Source: Streptomyces sp. NBC_01335 (GTDB lineage: Bacteria; Actinomycetota; Actinomycetes; Streptomycetales; Streptomycetaceae). From it: a stretch of 64,000 bases of DNA. A program made the translations under genes and the position numbers. Every line of letters begins with the position of its first letter. Position 1 is the stretch's first letter. The notes beneath the pieces were generated by a model that was given only the letters and a program-made list of their open reading frames with translations, ran no database searches and was not told the DNA's origin. The stretch spans positions 4,245,001-4,309,000 of the forward strand of contig NZ_CP108370.1 of assembly GCF_035953295.1 (NCBI RefSeq), given 5' to 3'. Shown here piece after piece: positions 18,754 through 27,007 of this stretch.

Positions 18754-19266
18754 TCACGTGAGCCCGTCGCACGGGTGGTCAGAGATGGAAGGGAGGGGGA
18801 GATGGCGATTGGCGGCGCGGGCCGCCTCCGCCAGTGACGCGTGGTACTCGACGCGTACGCCGGCCGCGCGCAACCGGTCGAGACCGGAGCAGGACGCGAC
18901 GAACAAGGGAGGCTCACGCCATGCGACGACCACTCTCCCAATCCCCGCCGCGATCAGCAAATCCGCGCAGCTGACAGGGGAATTGGCGCGCTGACTGCAG
19001 GGTTCGAGCGAACAGTAGAGAGTGGCCCCGGTGAGGTCGGTGCCGGGCGGAAGCCTTCGCAGGGCGGCCTCCTCGGCATGGACCCGTGTCCCGTCCTCGC
19101 GGGAGTACCCGGTCGCCAGCACCGTGCCCCGGCTGTCGGCGACGACGGCACCCACCGAGTAGGCGGTCGGGGAGGGCGGGCAGCGGTGGGCGAGCGCGAC
19201 CGCCGAGCTGAGCAGCGCGGTGTCGGCGGCCGTCAGGCGCCGCGGACCGTGCGAGGACGGATTCAC
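18754..19266 (-). CDS. RibD-type pyrimidine deaminase (stand-alone)
   Basis: A 170-aa zinc deaminase of the RibD N-terminal family. In riboflavin synthesis this domain deaminates 2,5-diamino-6-ribosylamino-pyrimidinone phosphate. Zinc and catalytic residues are visible: HAEE (about residue 57), then SLEPCSQRANSPVSC with the two Cys ligands. Normal bacterial RibD is fused to its reductase; here the two are separate genes joined by a GTGA overlap, with the reductase upstream. Together with the operon's GTP cyclohydrolase II this indicates a dedicated 5-amino-6-ribitylaminouracil-like branch rather than vitamin supply. Confidence 0.85.
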   Translation of the reverse strand: MNPSSHGPRRLTAADTALLSSAVALAHRCPPSPTAYSVGAVVADSRGTVLATGYSREDGTRVHAEEAALRRLPPGTDLTGATLYCSLEPCSQRANSPVSCADLLIAAGIGRVVVAWREPPLFVASCSGLDRLRAAGVRVEYHASLAEAARAANRHLPLPSISDHPCDGLT

Positions 19267-19949
19267 CGCGTCACCTCCGTGGGCAGGGGCCGGACGAGAT
19301 AGCGCAGCAGGACGGTGTCGCCGTAGGCGCGGGCCTCGGCGAGCCGCAGTCGGTGCGAGGGATACGCGCCGGGCCCCAGGAAGCGGGGGGCGGTGGGCGC
19401 ACCCACGAACAGGGGGGCCACGGCGAGGTGCACCTCGTCGGCCTTGCCGGCCGTCAGGAAGGACGTGTGCACCTCCTGGCCGCCTTCCACGAGCAACTGG
19501 CCCACACCTCGCGCCCGCAGGTCCCTCAGGAGCGCGTCCACGTCGACAGCGGGCCCCGTGGGGACGACCTCCGCGAGTCCCGCGAGACGGTCCGCCAACG
19601 CGGGAGCGACCTGCGCGGGGCAGTAGACCAGTTTGTGCTGGGGGCCCTGCCACAGGGCGTGTTCGCGGCCGAGATTCCCGGAACGCGTGACCACCACGCT
19701 GGTCGGGAGAGGAGGCAGGCCGCGTGCGACACGGGAGGCGCGGCGCTCGGCGGAGACCACGCGCAACCCCGGGTCGTCCTTGCGGAGGGTGCCGGCACCG
19801 ATCAGGATCGCGTCGCTCCCGGACCGTACCGCGTCGACGCGGTCGAGGTCGGCGGGGCTGGACAGGACGAGTCGTTCGGGCCTGCTGTCGTCGATGTGGC
19901 CGTCCAGGGACACGGCACAACTCAGCACGGTGTACGGGCGTTCATTCAT
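19263..19949 (-). CDS. RibD C-terminal-type pyrimidine reductase
   Basis: A 228-aa NADPH reductase of the RibD/DHFR-like fold. Signatures are SCAVSLDGHIDD near the N-terminus, SDAILIGAGTLRKDDP (about 44-59) and LLVEGGQEVHTSFL (about 155-168). The family reduces the ribosyl side chain of the aminopyrimidine to ribityl. The ATG overlaps the stop of the upstream FGE-like gene (ATGA) and its stop overlaps the deaminase GTG, so all three are translated in concert. Confidence 0.88.
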   Translation of the reverse strand: MNERPYTVLSCAVSLDGHIDDSRPERLVLSSPADLDRVDAVRSGSDAILIGAGTLRKDDPGLRVVSAERRASRVARGLPPLPTSVVVTRSGNLGREHALWQGPQHKLVYCPAQVAPALADRLAGLAEVVPTGPAVDVDALLRDLRARGVGQLLVEGGQEVHTSFLTAGKADEVHLAVAPLFVGAPTAPRFLGPGAYPSHRLRLAEARAYGDTVLLRYLVRPLPTEVTR

Positions 19950-21022
19950 CGCTGTCGTACTCCACCGGGAGGAAGATCCTCGGCGAGCCGGAAGCCCATC
20001 GCGTAGATGGGACGCCGGTACCAGCCGTGGCGGCGTCGCGTTCGCGCGAGGTCCCCGTAGCGGGTGAAACTGCCGCCGCGGGCCACCCGGTAGTCGTCGC
20101 CCTCAGCGCGGGTCAGGTCGTCGGCGACGGCCTCACCGCCCGGGTAGGGGCGGTAGGGGTCGCCGGTGTACTCCTCGACGTTGCCGCCCATGTCGTCCGC
20201 GCCGAAGGGGCTGCGACCGGCCGGGTGGACGCCGACGGGGGTGGTCGTCAACGGCCCCCACTCGGCGGTGTTGACCAGGCCCGGCGTGGAGGGTTCGTGA
20301 TTGCCCCAGGGGTAGGCGAGGCCGTGCGGGCCGGCCGCCGCGTACTCCCATTCCGCCTCGGTGGGGAGCCGGAAGGCGCGCCCGGTGCGGCGGGTGAGCC
20401 AGGTCGCATAGGCGTCGGCGTCCTGCGGGGACACCGTCCACACCGGATGGTTGGAGAGTGCGGCGGGGTAGGCGCCGAACGTCCACGAGGAGGGCGGTGC
20501 GACGTCGGGGCGGTCGAGCAGGAAGGCGCGGTACTCGGCGTTGGTGACCGGATAGCGGCCGATCCGGAAGGCGGGCAGGGCAACCTCGTGGTCCGGGGCC
20601 TCCTTCGCGATCCACGCGCGGACCACACCCACGCTCCGCCATCGGGCCACCACCGCGTCGACCTGCTCGGCGGGAAGCCCCAGCCGGGCCTGTGCGGCCG
20701 GGACGTCGACCATGGCGGGGTCATCGGTACGGACACGGGGGTCACCGAGCAGGCCCAGCAGCGAGCCCGCCGCGAGGCGTACCGGGTAGGCGGCCCGGGG
20801 GTCCTCGGCCAGGGCGGCGAGCGCCTGGGGCGTCTCCCCCACGAGCCCGGCGCACTCCTGCCCGAGCCGCTCGTGGTCGACGCGTTCGACGTACGACGCG
20901 GGCAGCCCCATGGCGGTGCGATCGGACACGTCGTTGGGGTTGGCGACCGGGACCTGAGCGTCAGCCACCGGCCCCGGGGCCTGAGCGTCAGCCACCGGCC
21001 GTAGAACCTGGGCATCAGTCAC
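19946..21022 (-). CDS. formylglycine-generating-enzyme-like (SUMF1 domain) protein without active-site Cys
   Basis: A 358-aa protein. The C-terminal ~210 residues carry the SUMF1/FGE-sulfatase fold (FRIGRYPVTNAEYRAFL, LPTEAEWEYAAAG, DDMGGNVEEYT, ARGGSFTR...MGFRLAED). The two copper-binding Cys of true formylglycine-generating enzymes would lie near GSFTRYGDLARTRRR; none is present. It may be a scaffold or a different oxygenase/transferase, as for EgtB-like and other SUMF1 proteins. The GTG at 21022 has GGTGAGGAC before it; another in-frame GTG at 21037 lacks one. I recall toxoflavin ToxD as the equivalent position. Confidence 0.8.
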   Translation of the reverse strand: MTDAQVLRPVADAQAPGPVADAQVPVANPNDVSDRTAMGLPASYVERVDHERLGQECAGLVGETPQALAALAEDPRAAYPVRLAAGSLLGLLGDPRVRTDDPAMVDVPAAQARLGLPAEQVDAVVARWRSVGVVRAWIAKEAPDHEVALPAFRIGRYPVTNAEYRAFLLDRPDVAPPSSWTFGAYPAALSNHPVWTVSPQDADAYATWLTRRTGRAFRLPTEAEWEYAAAGPHGLAYPWGNHEPSTPGLVNTAEWGPLTTTPVGVHPAGRSPFGADDMGGNVEEYTGDPYRPYPGGEAVADDLTRAEGDDYRVARGGSFTRYGDLARTRRRHGWYRRPIYAMGFRLAEDLPPGGVRQR

Positions 21023-22721
21023 CGGTCGTGTCCTCACCGGCCGGGACGGGGTAGACGTTGCCGTCGTAGGAGGACGCCAGGAAGCGGTTGTCCGTGGTGT
21101 CGTAGTACAGGGAGGAGATGCCGGCGGTGGTGGGCCGAGTCACGTGCGTCCACTGTCCGGTCGGGGTGTGCAGGACGGCGACCGTCCCCGCGTAGGAGCC
21201 GGTGGCCACGAGGGTGCCATCGGTGGACGCGGCGATCGACTTGATCGAGTGGTCGTGGGGAGTGGGCAGGGCTGTTGCTTCCGTACCCTTCCACAGCCGC
21301 AGCACCCGGTCCCTGCTGATGCTGGCGAAGCGCCCCTGCGGAAGGGCGGCGCAGCCGTTGGCGATCCGCGTGTGGGCTTCCTGGACGCGACCGACCTGCT
21401 GGAGGGTGCGGGTGTCGAACCAACTGGCGGAGGCGTCCGCGCACACCGCGAAGAGAGCGGTGCCGGAGACGGCGACACCCTTGACGGCGTTGCTGTGCAG
21501 CTGGATCTCGGCGACCAGTTCGAGAGGACCGCTCGCCGGCACGGCGAAGACGAGACCCTCGCCGGTGTAGGCGCCGAAGACGACGTGCGGTACACCGTTC
21601 CGCTCGAAGGCGGCGCCACAGTTGAGTGGGGAGTGGTGCTGGTGCAGGGCCTCGCCGGTGACAGCATCGAATACCTGGCCGAGTTGTCCGCCGGTGAGGA
21701 CGCGGCCACCCACGTCGACGAGGAAGTTGCAGAGGCTGCCGGGGCGTCCTGCGGCCTCGCCGTCGGCCCACACCTGTCCGGCGTCGCCGACTGTCAGGAC
21801 GGGGCCGTTCGCCGGGCGAATCACGGCGTTCACGCAGTGCGTGCCCTGGACCCCGGACAGGTCCCAGGTGCTCGTGCTGAGGTCGTACGTGGCGTACGTG
21901 GAGCCGAAGGTCGCGAAAGCGAGAGTGTCCGGACCGGTGAACGCGCAGGAACGGGCCCATATCTCCGCGGGGAACTCCGCACTGTGCCGCAACCGGGGGC
22001 CGGCTTCCGTCAGATCCCAGACGCGCAGCGTGCGGTCGTAGCTCAGGCTGACGAGAGAGCCGGTCGCCGCGTGGGCGACCAGGCGCTTGATGCCCGCCGC
22101 GTGGGCCGGGAAGTGCTCGACCGCCTCACCGCTGATACGGATGATCGCGCCGTCGTCGTTGCCCGCGTACACGGTGCCGTCCGGAGTGATGGCGATCGTG
22201 TCGGTCTCGACTCCGTCGAGATCGATGTCGGCGGTCATGCCACCCGTGGCCGGCGACCAGCGCTTGATGGTGCCGTCGTCACTGGAAGAGAGCAGTTCAC
22301 CGGTGGCGGGAAGCCACTCGACCGAGATGACGTCGGCGGTGTGCCCTTCGAAACGGTGCAGCAGGGTCCCGGAGAGGTCGAAGACCCGTACGACGTGGTC
22401 ACGGCAGGCCGTGGCGATCAGCGGCTCCTCCGGGTGGAAGACGGCCATTTCGACGTCGTCCTTGTGGTCGGCGAGCACCGCGCGCAGCTGGAGGTCCGGC
22501 ACGGACCACAGACGCGCGGTGTAGTCACTGGAGCCCGTCACCAGAAGGGTGCCGTCGGGAGAGAACGCGACCTGGTTGGCGAGGTGGTCGTGATGGGCCC
22601 GGGCCAGCGGGGTGTGCCCGACCGCGTCCCACAGGATCACCTGGTTGTCGTATCCGGCGGTGGCGACCAGACGACCGGCGAAGGCGGCGACGCCGCTGAT
22701 GGGGCCGTTGTGCTTGATCAC
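21015..22721 (-). CDS. WD40 beta-propeller protein (ToxC-like position)
   Basis: A 568-aa protein made almost entirely of WD40 repeats (VATAGYDNQVILWD, VTGSSDYTARLWSV, LSSSDDGTIKRWSP, VSLSYDRTLRVWDL, ASISRDRVLRLWKG and others), enough for two seven-blade propellers. No signal peptide or membrane helix, so it acts in the cytosol, probably as scaffold. GTGA overlap with the upstream GTP cyclohydrolase II and an 8-nt overlap with the FGE-like gene. A WD-repeat protein between a GCH II and RibD genes is the arrangement I recall from toxoflavin clusters. Confidence 0.87.
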   Translation of the reverse strand: MIKHNGPISGVAAFAGRLVATAGYDNQVILWDAVGHTPLARAHHDHLANQVAFSPDGTLLVTGSSDYTARLWSVPDLQLRAVLADHKDDVEMAVFHPEEPLIATACRDHVVRVFDLSGTLLHRFEGHTADVISVEWLPATGELLSSSDDGTIKRWSPATGGMTADIDLDGVETDTIAITPDGTVYAGNDDGAIIRISGEAVEHFPAHAAGIKRLVAHAATGSLVSLSYDRTLRVWDLTEAGPRLRHSAEFPAEIWARSCAFTGPDTLAFATFGSTYATYDLSTSTWDLSGVQGTHCVNAVIRPANGPVLTVGDAGQVWADGEAAGRPGSLCNFLVDVGGRVLTGGQLGQVFDAVTGEALHQHHSPLNCGAAFERNGVPHVVFGAYTGEGLVFAVPASGPLELVAEIQLHSNAVKGVAVSGTALFAVCADASASWFDTRTLQQVGRVQEAHTRIANGCAALPQGRFASISRDRVLRLWKGTEATALPTPHDHSIKSIAASTDGTLVATGSYAGTVAVLHTPTGQWTHVTRPTTAGISSLYYDTTDNRFLASSYDGNVYPVPAGEDTTGD

Positions 22722-23410
22722 GCGGACTTCTCCTCCAACTGGATGGTGTGCAGGGTCTTCTCCGCTTTCGCGGAGAGATAGACGATGTTGTGGGCGGTGG
22801 CGAAGACCCCCGTGGGCACGGTGTTCCTGACACGGATTCCGAGGCGGGTCAGCTCGCCGACCTTCTTGGGGTTGTTCGTCAGCAGGTCGACCTCTTCGTG
22901 GCCCAGAGCGCGGAGCATCTGAGCGGCCGCCGTGTAGTCCCGCAGGTCCTCGCCGAGGCCCAGGGCACGGTTGGCCTCGTAGGTGTCGAGCCCACCGTCC
23001 TGGAGCCGGTAGGCGTCGATCTTGTTGTACAGACCGATGCCGCGGCCCTCCTGGCGCAGGTAGAGGAGCACGCCGCCGACCTCGGTGATCCGTTCGACCG
23101 CCTCCTGCAGCTGCGGCCCGCAGTCACAGCGGGCGGAGGCGAACACGTCGCCCGTCAGGCATTCCGAGTGCAGGCGGACGAGGGGGACGTCGCGGTCCGG
23201 GCCGAGTTCCAGGGCCAGGTGCTCCTGACCGTCGACGAGCCCCTCGAACGTCACCATCTGCGAGGTCGCTTCCAGGCCGGTACTCGCACCGAGCGGAACC
23301 CGGACTCTGGTCCGCACCTGGGCAGCTCGCCCCCGGGCGGGCTCGGTGTTCGTGGTCTGCCGCGGGCCCGGCGTGCGGCAGGTGTGTTCGGTGAGAGCGG
23401 GAGAGGGCAT
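22718..23410 (-). CDS. ribA: GTP cyclohydrolase II
   Basis: A 230-aa enzyme converting GTP to 2,5-diamino-6-ribosylamino-4(3H)-pyrimidinone 5'-phosphate, formate and pyrophosphate. The three zinc Cys lie in CLTGDVFASARCDCGPQL, and RQEGRGIGLYNKI and LLTNNPKKV are family hallmarks. It is a single-function enzyme, not fused to RibB. It lies 34 bp after the MFS gene with no riboswitch space between, so it follows cluster control rather than FMN control. It is the committed enzyme of this cluster's pyrimidine branch. Confidence 0.93.
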   Translation of the reverse strand: MPSPALTEHTCRTPGPRQTTNTEPARGRAAQVRTRVRVPLGASTGLEATSQMVTFEGLVDGQEHLALELGPDRDVPLVRLHSECLTGDVFASARCDCGPQLQEAVERITEVGGVLLYLRQEGRGIGLYNKIDAYRLQDGGLDTYEANRALGLGEDLRDYTAAAQMLRALGHEEVDLLTNNPKKVGELTRLGIRVRNTVPTGVFATAHNIVYLSAKAEKTLHTIQLEEKSA

Positions 23411-23444
23411 GCCTCCTCCTCTTTCTTTGGTCGGACGGAGCTGT

Positions 23445-24719
23445 TCAGACGGTCGTGGACGTGGGCTTCTCGGCCCAGTGCGCGCGGCTGCGACAGAGAT
23501 GCCCGACGGCACCGCAGGTCGCGATCCCCAGCAGAAGGAAGGTGAGCGAGGAGCCGGCCAGCCGGTCGAACAGCGGCGTGAGCACGGGAGACAGGAGTGA
23601 GGCTGCCCCGGTGATCAGCCACATGAGGCCGGAGGCCCGTCCCAGCACGGCGCCGGGAAGGTATTTCACCCGCATCATCACGACCGTGCTCAGGACCGCG
23701 CCCTGGCCCAGGGCCCCGACGGCCATGGCGATCAGGAAGACGGGGAAGGACGGGGCCACGGCCAGCAGCAGCAGCGAGCCGGCCCGTGCCGTCATCCCGA
23801 GGGCCAGGGCCGTCCACGGGCGCAGCCGGGTCCTCTGCGCGACCAGCAGGTTGCCGACGAGCATGCAGGCGTTCATGACGGTGAGAGCGAGACCGACCGC
23901 GTCCCCCGAGAGGTGCCAGCTTCTCCCCAGGGCGAACACCAGCAGTGAGTTGAGCCCCGCCCCACAGGCGATGTTCAGGACCACCTGGACGACGAGCATC
24001 TCGCTCAGGCGACGGTCCTGCGTGACGGCCCGCCAGCCCTCGGACATCTTCCACTGGGTGCCGGAGCCGCTCTGCCGTGCGGCCCGCGGCGGGTGTACGC
24101 CCAGAGCCCAGACGAGGATCGGGGCGAAGAAGGTCGCCAGGTTGAGCCACAGCAGCCCGGTGTACCCGATGAACGTCAGGGAGGCGGTGACCACGAGCGG
24201 GCCGATCAGAGTGGTCGCGAAGAATCCGCTGTTGAGCATGCCCCGGGCCCGGACGGGGAATTCGGGGAACATCCCGGGCACCCCGGTCATCCAGCCCGTG
24301 CGGTATGCCGCCGCACCCACCGCGACGAGGAGCGCGCAGCAGAACAGCGCGGCTGTGGAGTCGACTCCCGCGAGGAGGAGCACGTTCATCCCGAGAGCGG
24401 CGGCGGCTTGGAGAAGCAGCCCGGGTACGACGAGTACGCGGGGGCCCCACCGGTCGGCCACCGTGCCCAGCGAGGGCGCCAGAAGCATCGCTATCGGTAC
24501 GGCGGCGGCCAGCAGGGACATCACGCTCAGTGCGCCGGTGAGCCGGTAGGCCAGCAGCGGCAAGGCCGTCGCGTACACGGACTCACCGATGTTGTTGACC
24601 AGATTCCCTGCGGCGAACACGCGGAATCGTGTATTCCGAAGGGGTGACGGCTCGGTGACGACGTTCTCGGCCGGGGCTCCGGCGCGCGCCGGGCCCTGTG
24701 AGGCCCCGGCTCGGCTCAT
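23445..24719 (-). CDS. MFS transporter, probable exporter
   Basis: A 424-aa membrane protein with about 12 predicted helices. It starts with the RNTRFRVFAAGNLVNNIGESVYATALPLLAYRLTG segment's helix 1 and has the loop 2-3 signature-like GTVADRWGPR (about residues 76-85). It resembles drug-efflux members of the major facilitator superfamily. The ATG overlaps the stop of the upstream propeller gene (ATGA). Placement inside the operon suggests it exports the product and gives self-protection; substrate inferred only. Confidence 0.85.
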   Translation of the reverse strand: MSRAGASQGPARAGAPAENVVTEPSPLRNTRFRVFAAGNLVNNIGESVYATALPLLAYRLTGALSVMSLLAAAVPIAMLLAPSLGTVADRWGPRVLVVPGLLLQAAAALGMNVLLLAGVDSTAALFCCALLVAVGAAAYRTGWMTGVPGMFPEFPVRARGMLNSGFFATTLIGPLVVTASLTFIGYTGLLWLNLATFFAPILVWALGVHPPRAARQSGSGTQWKMSEGWRAVTQDRRLSEMLVVQVVLNIACGAGLNSLLVFALGRSWHLSGDAVGLALTVMNACMLVGNLLVAQRTRLRPWTALALGMTARAGSLLLLAVAPSFPVFLIAMAVGALGQGAVLSTVVMMRVKYLPGAVLGRASGLMWLITGAASLLSPVLTPLFDRLAGSSLTFLLLGIATCGAVGHLCRSRAHWAEKPTSTTV

Positions 24720-26629
24720 GCGCGCTCCGCCGTCCCGGTCGCGTTGGGGTAGTCGCCGCCGCCGTCGGAGAGCCACAGATCACGGACGTTGCTCAGCACA
24801 CTCTCCGGGCGACCGCGGTCCAAGCGCAGGAGCCGGACGTAGCCGCCGCGTCCGCCCACGGCGATGTACGCGGTTCCGTCCTTTCCTCGGAGAGCTGCCA
24901 GGCCCTTCGGGAAATCGGGCAAATCCTCGAGCAGGCCGAGGAGTTCACCGGTGGCATGGTCGTAGGCCGCGATCTGGAGACCATAGGTGACGGCACACAG
25001 CACACCGTCGATGACGACGCAGTTCTCGCCGGTGTTGTCGAGCAGTTCGGTGAAACGCTGATCGAACGTGTCGTGGCCGACCTGGAACTCCTTGAAGCCC
25101 CCGCCACCGGTGGCGATCACACGGTCGCCCTCGACCAGCAGCCGTTTGGGATAGCTCCCGAGCTCGGTGGTCCAGGTGGCGGCGCCCGTCGCGTCGTAGG
25201 CGACGAGCATGCCGTTGCGGGTGGCGAGCAGTCGGCGGCCGTCCTCCAGGTATGCCGATGCCCAGACGCTCGCGGGCAGGTCCGCGACCCGGGAGATCTC
25301 CTCACCGCTGGCGGCATCGAGTTCGATGCCGCCGGCGTTGCAGCCGACCAGAAGCCTGTTTCCGTCGGGCGACAGCGCGAGAGTGTGCACGATCCCGGGG
25401 AGTTCCCGGTCCCACACCGTTCGCCCGTCCGGTCCCGTGCGGCGTACGGAAGTCGGCCAGCAGATGCCCGCCCAGCCACCGTCGGCGAGGGGCAGGGCGC
25501 GCCGCGTGAAGCCGAGTCCGGTGCTCTCCGTACGGTCTGTCACCAGTGCTGGCTGGCCGGGGACCGTTTCCACGAGCCGCAACCGCGCCGTGCCGCTGTC
25601 GGTCGCGGCCAGCAGCGAGTCCTCGTGTTCCGGCACGGCCTGGAGATCCCAGACGCACTGCCGGAGATGGCCGAGGCGACCGGTCACGGTGCCGTCGGCT
25701 TCGAGGGCGGTGACCTCACCGTCCTGGGTGAGGGTGTAGACGCTGCCGTCCTCGGCGACGGTCAGGTCGATGATCTGGTGGCTGAATCCGCCCACTCGGG
25801 CCGCGAGGGTGAGTTCGGTGCCGGTGTTGTCGAAGAGAAGCAGCTCGCCGTCGAAGCCCCCGCTGTAGGCAGTGCGGAAGTCGGGGGAGAAGGCGAGTCC
25901 CTCCACGTCGTTGCGGGCGAAGTCGAGCCGACCGGTCACGGTCCCGTCGAAGCCGAGGGTCACGACCCCGTTGGATATGTTCCTCGTCTCGCCCAGGCCC
26001 GCGTCGCCGATCGCCCAGAAGCGCTGGTGCCGGGCGTCGTACACGACGCGGTGGACGTTGGACGCGTCGACCTGGACGACGGTGGAGAAGTCCAGATCCT
26101 CCAACGAACCCAGATGGATGCGGCCCGACCGGTCGGAGACGGCGTGGACGCCTGGTGCGTCGGTGCAGAACCACTCCAGCATGTCGTAGCCGTGCGGCCA
26201 GGGGACGATCCGGTCCACCGTGAAGCTGTCGAGGTCGACGACGACAAGCTGGAAGTATCCGTTGTTCAGGTAGGCCTTGCCGTTCCACACGCCGATGCCG
26301 CGCAGCATGGTGGGCGCCGGCTGTTCCCCGTCGAGCAGCAGGGAGTGCGCGGCGGTGGCCGCGGCCGTCAGGCGGTCGACGAGCCGCAGAGTGGGAGCGT
26401 GCCAGCGCGAGAGGGTTCCCGCCTTGTCCCGCGTGATGATCCAGTCCTCGTGGAAGGCGAGAGCGTAGACAGGGTCGCCCGCCGGGTCCTGCGCAGGTGT
26501 GGAGGCGTGGGACGAGACAAGGACGTTGAGGTCCTGGTCGAGCCAGTGCAGACCACCTCGGATATCGGCGCCCAGGAGGCGGCCCCCGGGCCTGCTGACG
26601 ATACGGGTCAGGCGATCGATTCTCGCCAT
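24716..26629 (-). CDS. second beta-propeller protein
   Basis: A 637-aa cytosolic protein with many degenerate propeller strands (YALAFHEDWIITRDKAGTLSRW, GLAFSPDFRTAYSGGFDGELL, TLALSPDGNRLLVGCNAGGIEL). It is unlike the WD40 gene in detail and has PQQ-like blades in its second half (LEADGTVTGRL, YDATGAATWTTEL). No catalytic motif is recognised. The ATG has GGAGGATTCCG directly upstream. It is the first large gene after the three mini-ORFs and is separated from them by a strong hairpin, making it a candidate binding partner or modifying factor for the peptides. Confidence 0.8.
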   Translation of the reverse strand: MARIDRLTRIVSRPGGRLLGADIRGGLHWLDQDLNVLVSSHASTPAQDPAGDPVYALAFHEDWIITRDKAGTLSRWHAPTLRLVDRLTAAATAAHSLLLDGEQPAPTMLRGIGVWNGKAYLNNGYFQLVVVDLDSFTVDRIVPWPHGYDMLEWFCTDAPGVHAVSDRSGRIHLGSLEDLDFSTVVQVDASNVHRVVYDARHQRFWAIGDAGLGETRNISNGVVTLGFDGTVTGRLDFARNDVEGLAFSPDFRTAYSGGFDGELLLFDNTGTELTLAARVGGFSHQIIDLTVAEDGSVYTLTQDGEVTALEADGTVTGRLGHLRQCVWDLQAVPEHEDSLLAATDSGTARLRLVETVPGQPALVTDRTESTGLGFTRRALPLADGGWAGICWPTSVRRTGPDGRTVWDRELPGIVHTLALSPDGNRLLVGCNAGGIELDAASGEEISRVADLPASVWASAYLEDGRRLLATRNGMLVAYDATGAATWTTELGSYPKRLLVEGDRVIATGGGGFKEFQVGHDTFDQRFTELLDNTGENCVVIDGVLCAVTYGLQIAAYDHATGELLGLLEDLPDFPKGLAALRGKDGTAYIAVGGRGGYVRLLRLDRGRPESVLSNVRDLWLSDGGGDYPNATGTAERA

Positions 26630-26659
26630 CGGAATCCTCCTGGAGGAATTAGGGCCACC

Positions 26660-26698
26660 CCCCTTCCGGGGGAAGGTGGCTCCTTCCCCCGGAAGGGG
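26660..26698 (-). promoter_or_regulatory. 17-bp perfect hairpin between mini-ORFs and propeller gene
   Basis: CCCCTTCCGGGGGAAGG and its exact reverse complement flank a 5-nt loop, 30 bp before the propeller start codon. On the minus-strand transcript no U-run follows, so it looks like a partial attenuator or mRNA-stabilising/processing hairpin. Such a hairpin would let the upstream mini-ORFs be expressed above the downstream enzymes. Confidence 0.75.
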
Positions 26699-26745
26699 AA
26701 CTGCGGGTATGTCCATCTGACCGGTTGCCCTCTGGGGGCCGTGGA

Positions 26746-26787
26746 TCAGATCTCGTTGCGGGTGATGCGGCGAACGACCTTGGTCAT
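26746..26787 (-). CDS. 13-residue mini-peptide, copy 3
   Basis: Encodes MTKVVRRITRNEI followed by TGA. A strong Shine-Dalgarno (GAGGAGGTG) lies 7 nt before the ATG. Third in transcription order, just before the long hairpin. It is identical at the peptide level to copies 1 and 2 and at the nucleotide level to copy 2. Basic residues in the middle (RR, R) and NEI end; no Cys, Ser or aromatic residue for the common RiPP crosslinks. Probably a precursor or scaffold peptide; function unknown. Confidence 0.65.
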   Translation of the reverse strand: MTKVVRRITRNEI

Positions 26788-26835
26788 GGAGAACACCTCC
26801 TCTCCGTTTCCTGTCCGGCCTCTGGGGGCCGTGGA

Positions 26836-26877
26836 TCAGATCTCGTTGCGGGTGATGCGGCGAACGACCTTGGTCAT
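26836..26877 (-). CDS. 13-residue mini-peptide, copy 2
   Basis: Encodes MTKVVRRITRNEI and TGA with the same GAGGAGGTG ribosome site. Its repeat unit is almost identical to that of copy 3, differing only in a few bases upstream of the Shine-Dalgarno, which points to recent duplication or homogenisation. Confidence 0.65.
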   Translation of the reverse strand: MTKVVRRITRNEI

Positions 26878-26925
26878 GGAGAACACCTCCTCTCCGCTTC
26901 GTGTCCGGCCTCTGGGGGCCGTGGA

Positions 26926-26967
26926 TCAGATCTCGTTGCGGGTGATGCGGCGAACGACCTTCGTCAT
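26926..26967 (-). CDS. 13-residue mini-peptide, copy 1 (first transcribed)
   Basis: Encodes the same MTKVVRRITRNEI. The only coding change from the other copies is codon 2, ACG instead of ACC, both Thr. The leader differs (GGGGAGGTGATTCCC) but keeps a strong Shine-Dalgarno. Variation confined to a silent position and the leader argues that the peptide, not just the DNA repeat, is under selection. It starts 97 bp after the FMN reductase stop. Confidence 0.65.
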   Translation of the reverse strand: MTKVVRRITRNEI

Positions 26968-27007
26968 GGGAATCACCTCCCCTCGGAGTCGGGAGACGGG
27001 CCGATTC

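Larger units (their letters stand above)
26729..26985. repeat. 90-bp tandem repeat, three copies, each encoding one mini-ORF
   Basis: Three near-identical units with an exact 90-bp start-to-start period (start codons ending at 26787, 26877 and 26967). Each holds a Shine-Dalgarno, a 14-codon ORF on the minus strand and a short CGGCCCCCAGAGGCCG-like tail. The first-transcribed unit is slightly diverged (silent codon change and altered leader). Confidence 0.9.

Noticed and set aside
22718..23445. FMN riboswitch before GTP cyclohydrolase II
   Set aside because: Only 34 bp separate it from the MFS gene and no RFN-like conserved blocks are visible.
26729..26985. Repeats as a CRISPR array
   Set aside because: The period is 90 bp with the whole unit repeated, no unique spacers and no cas genes; each unit has an ORF with ribosome site.
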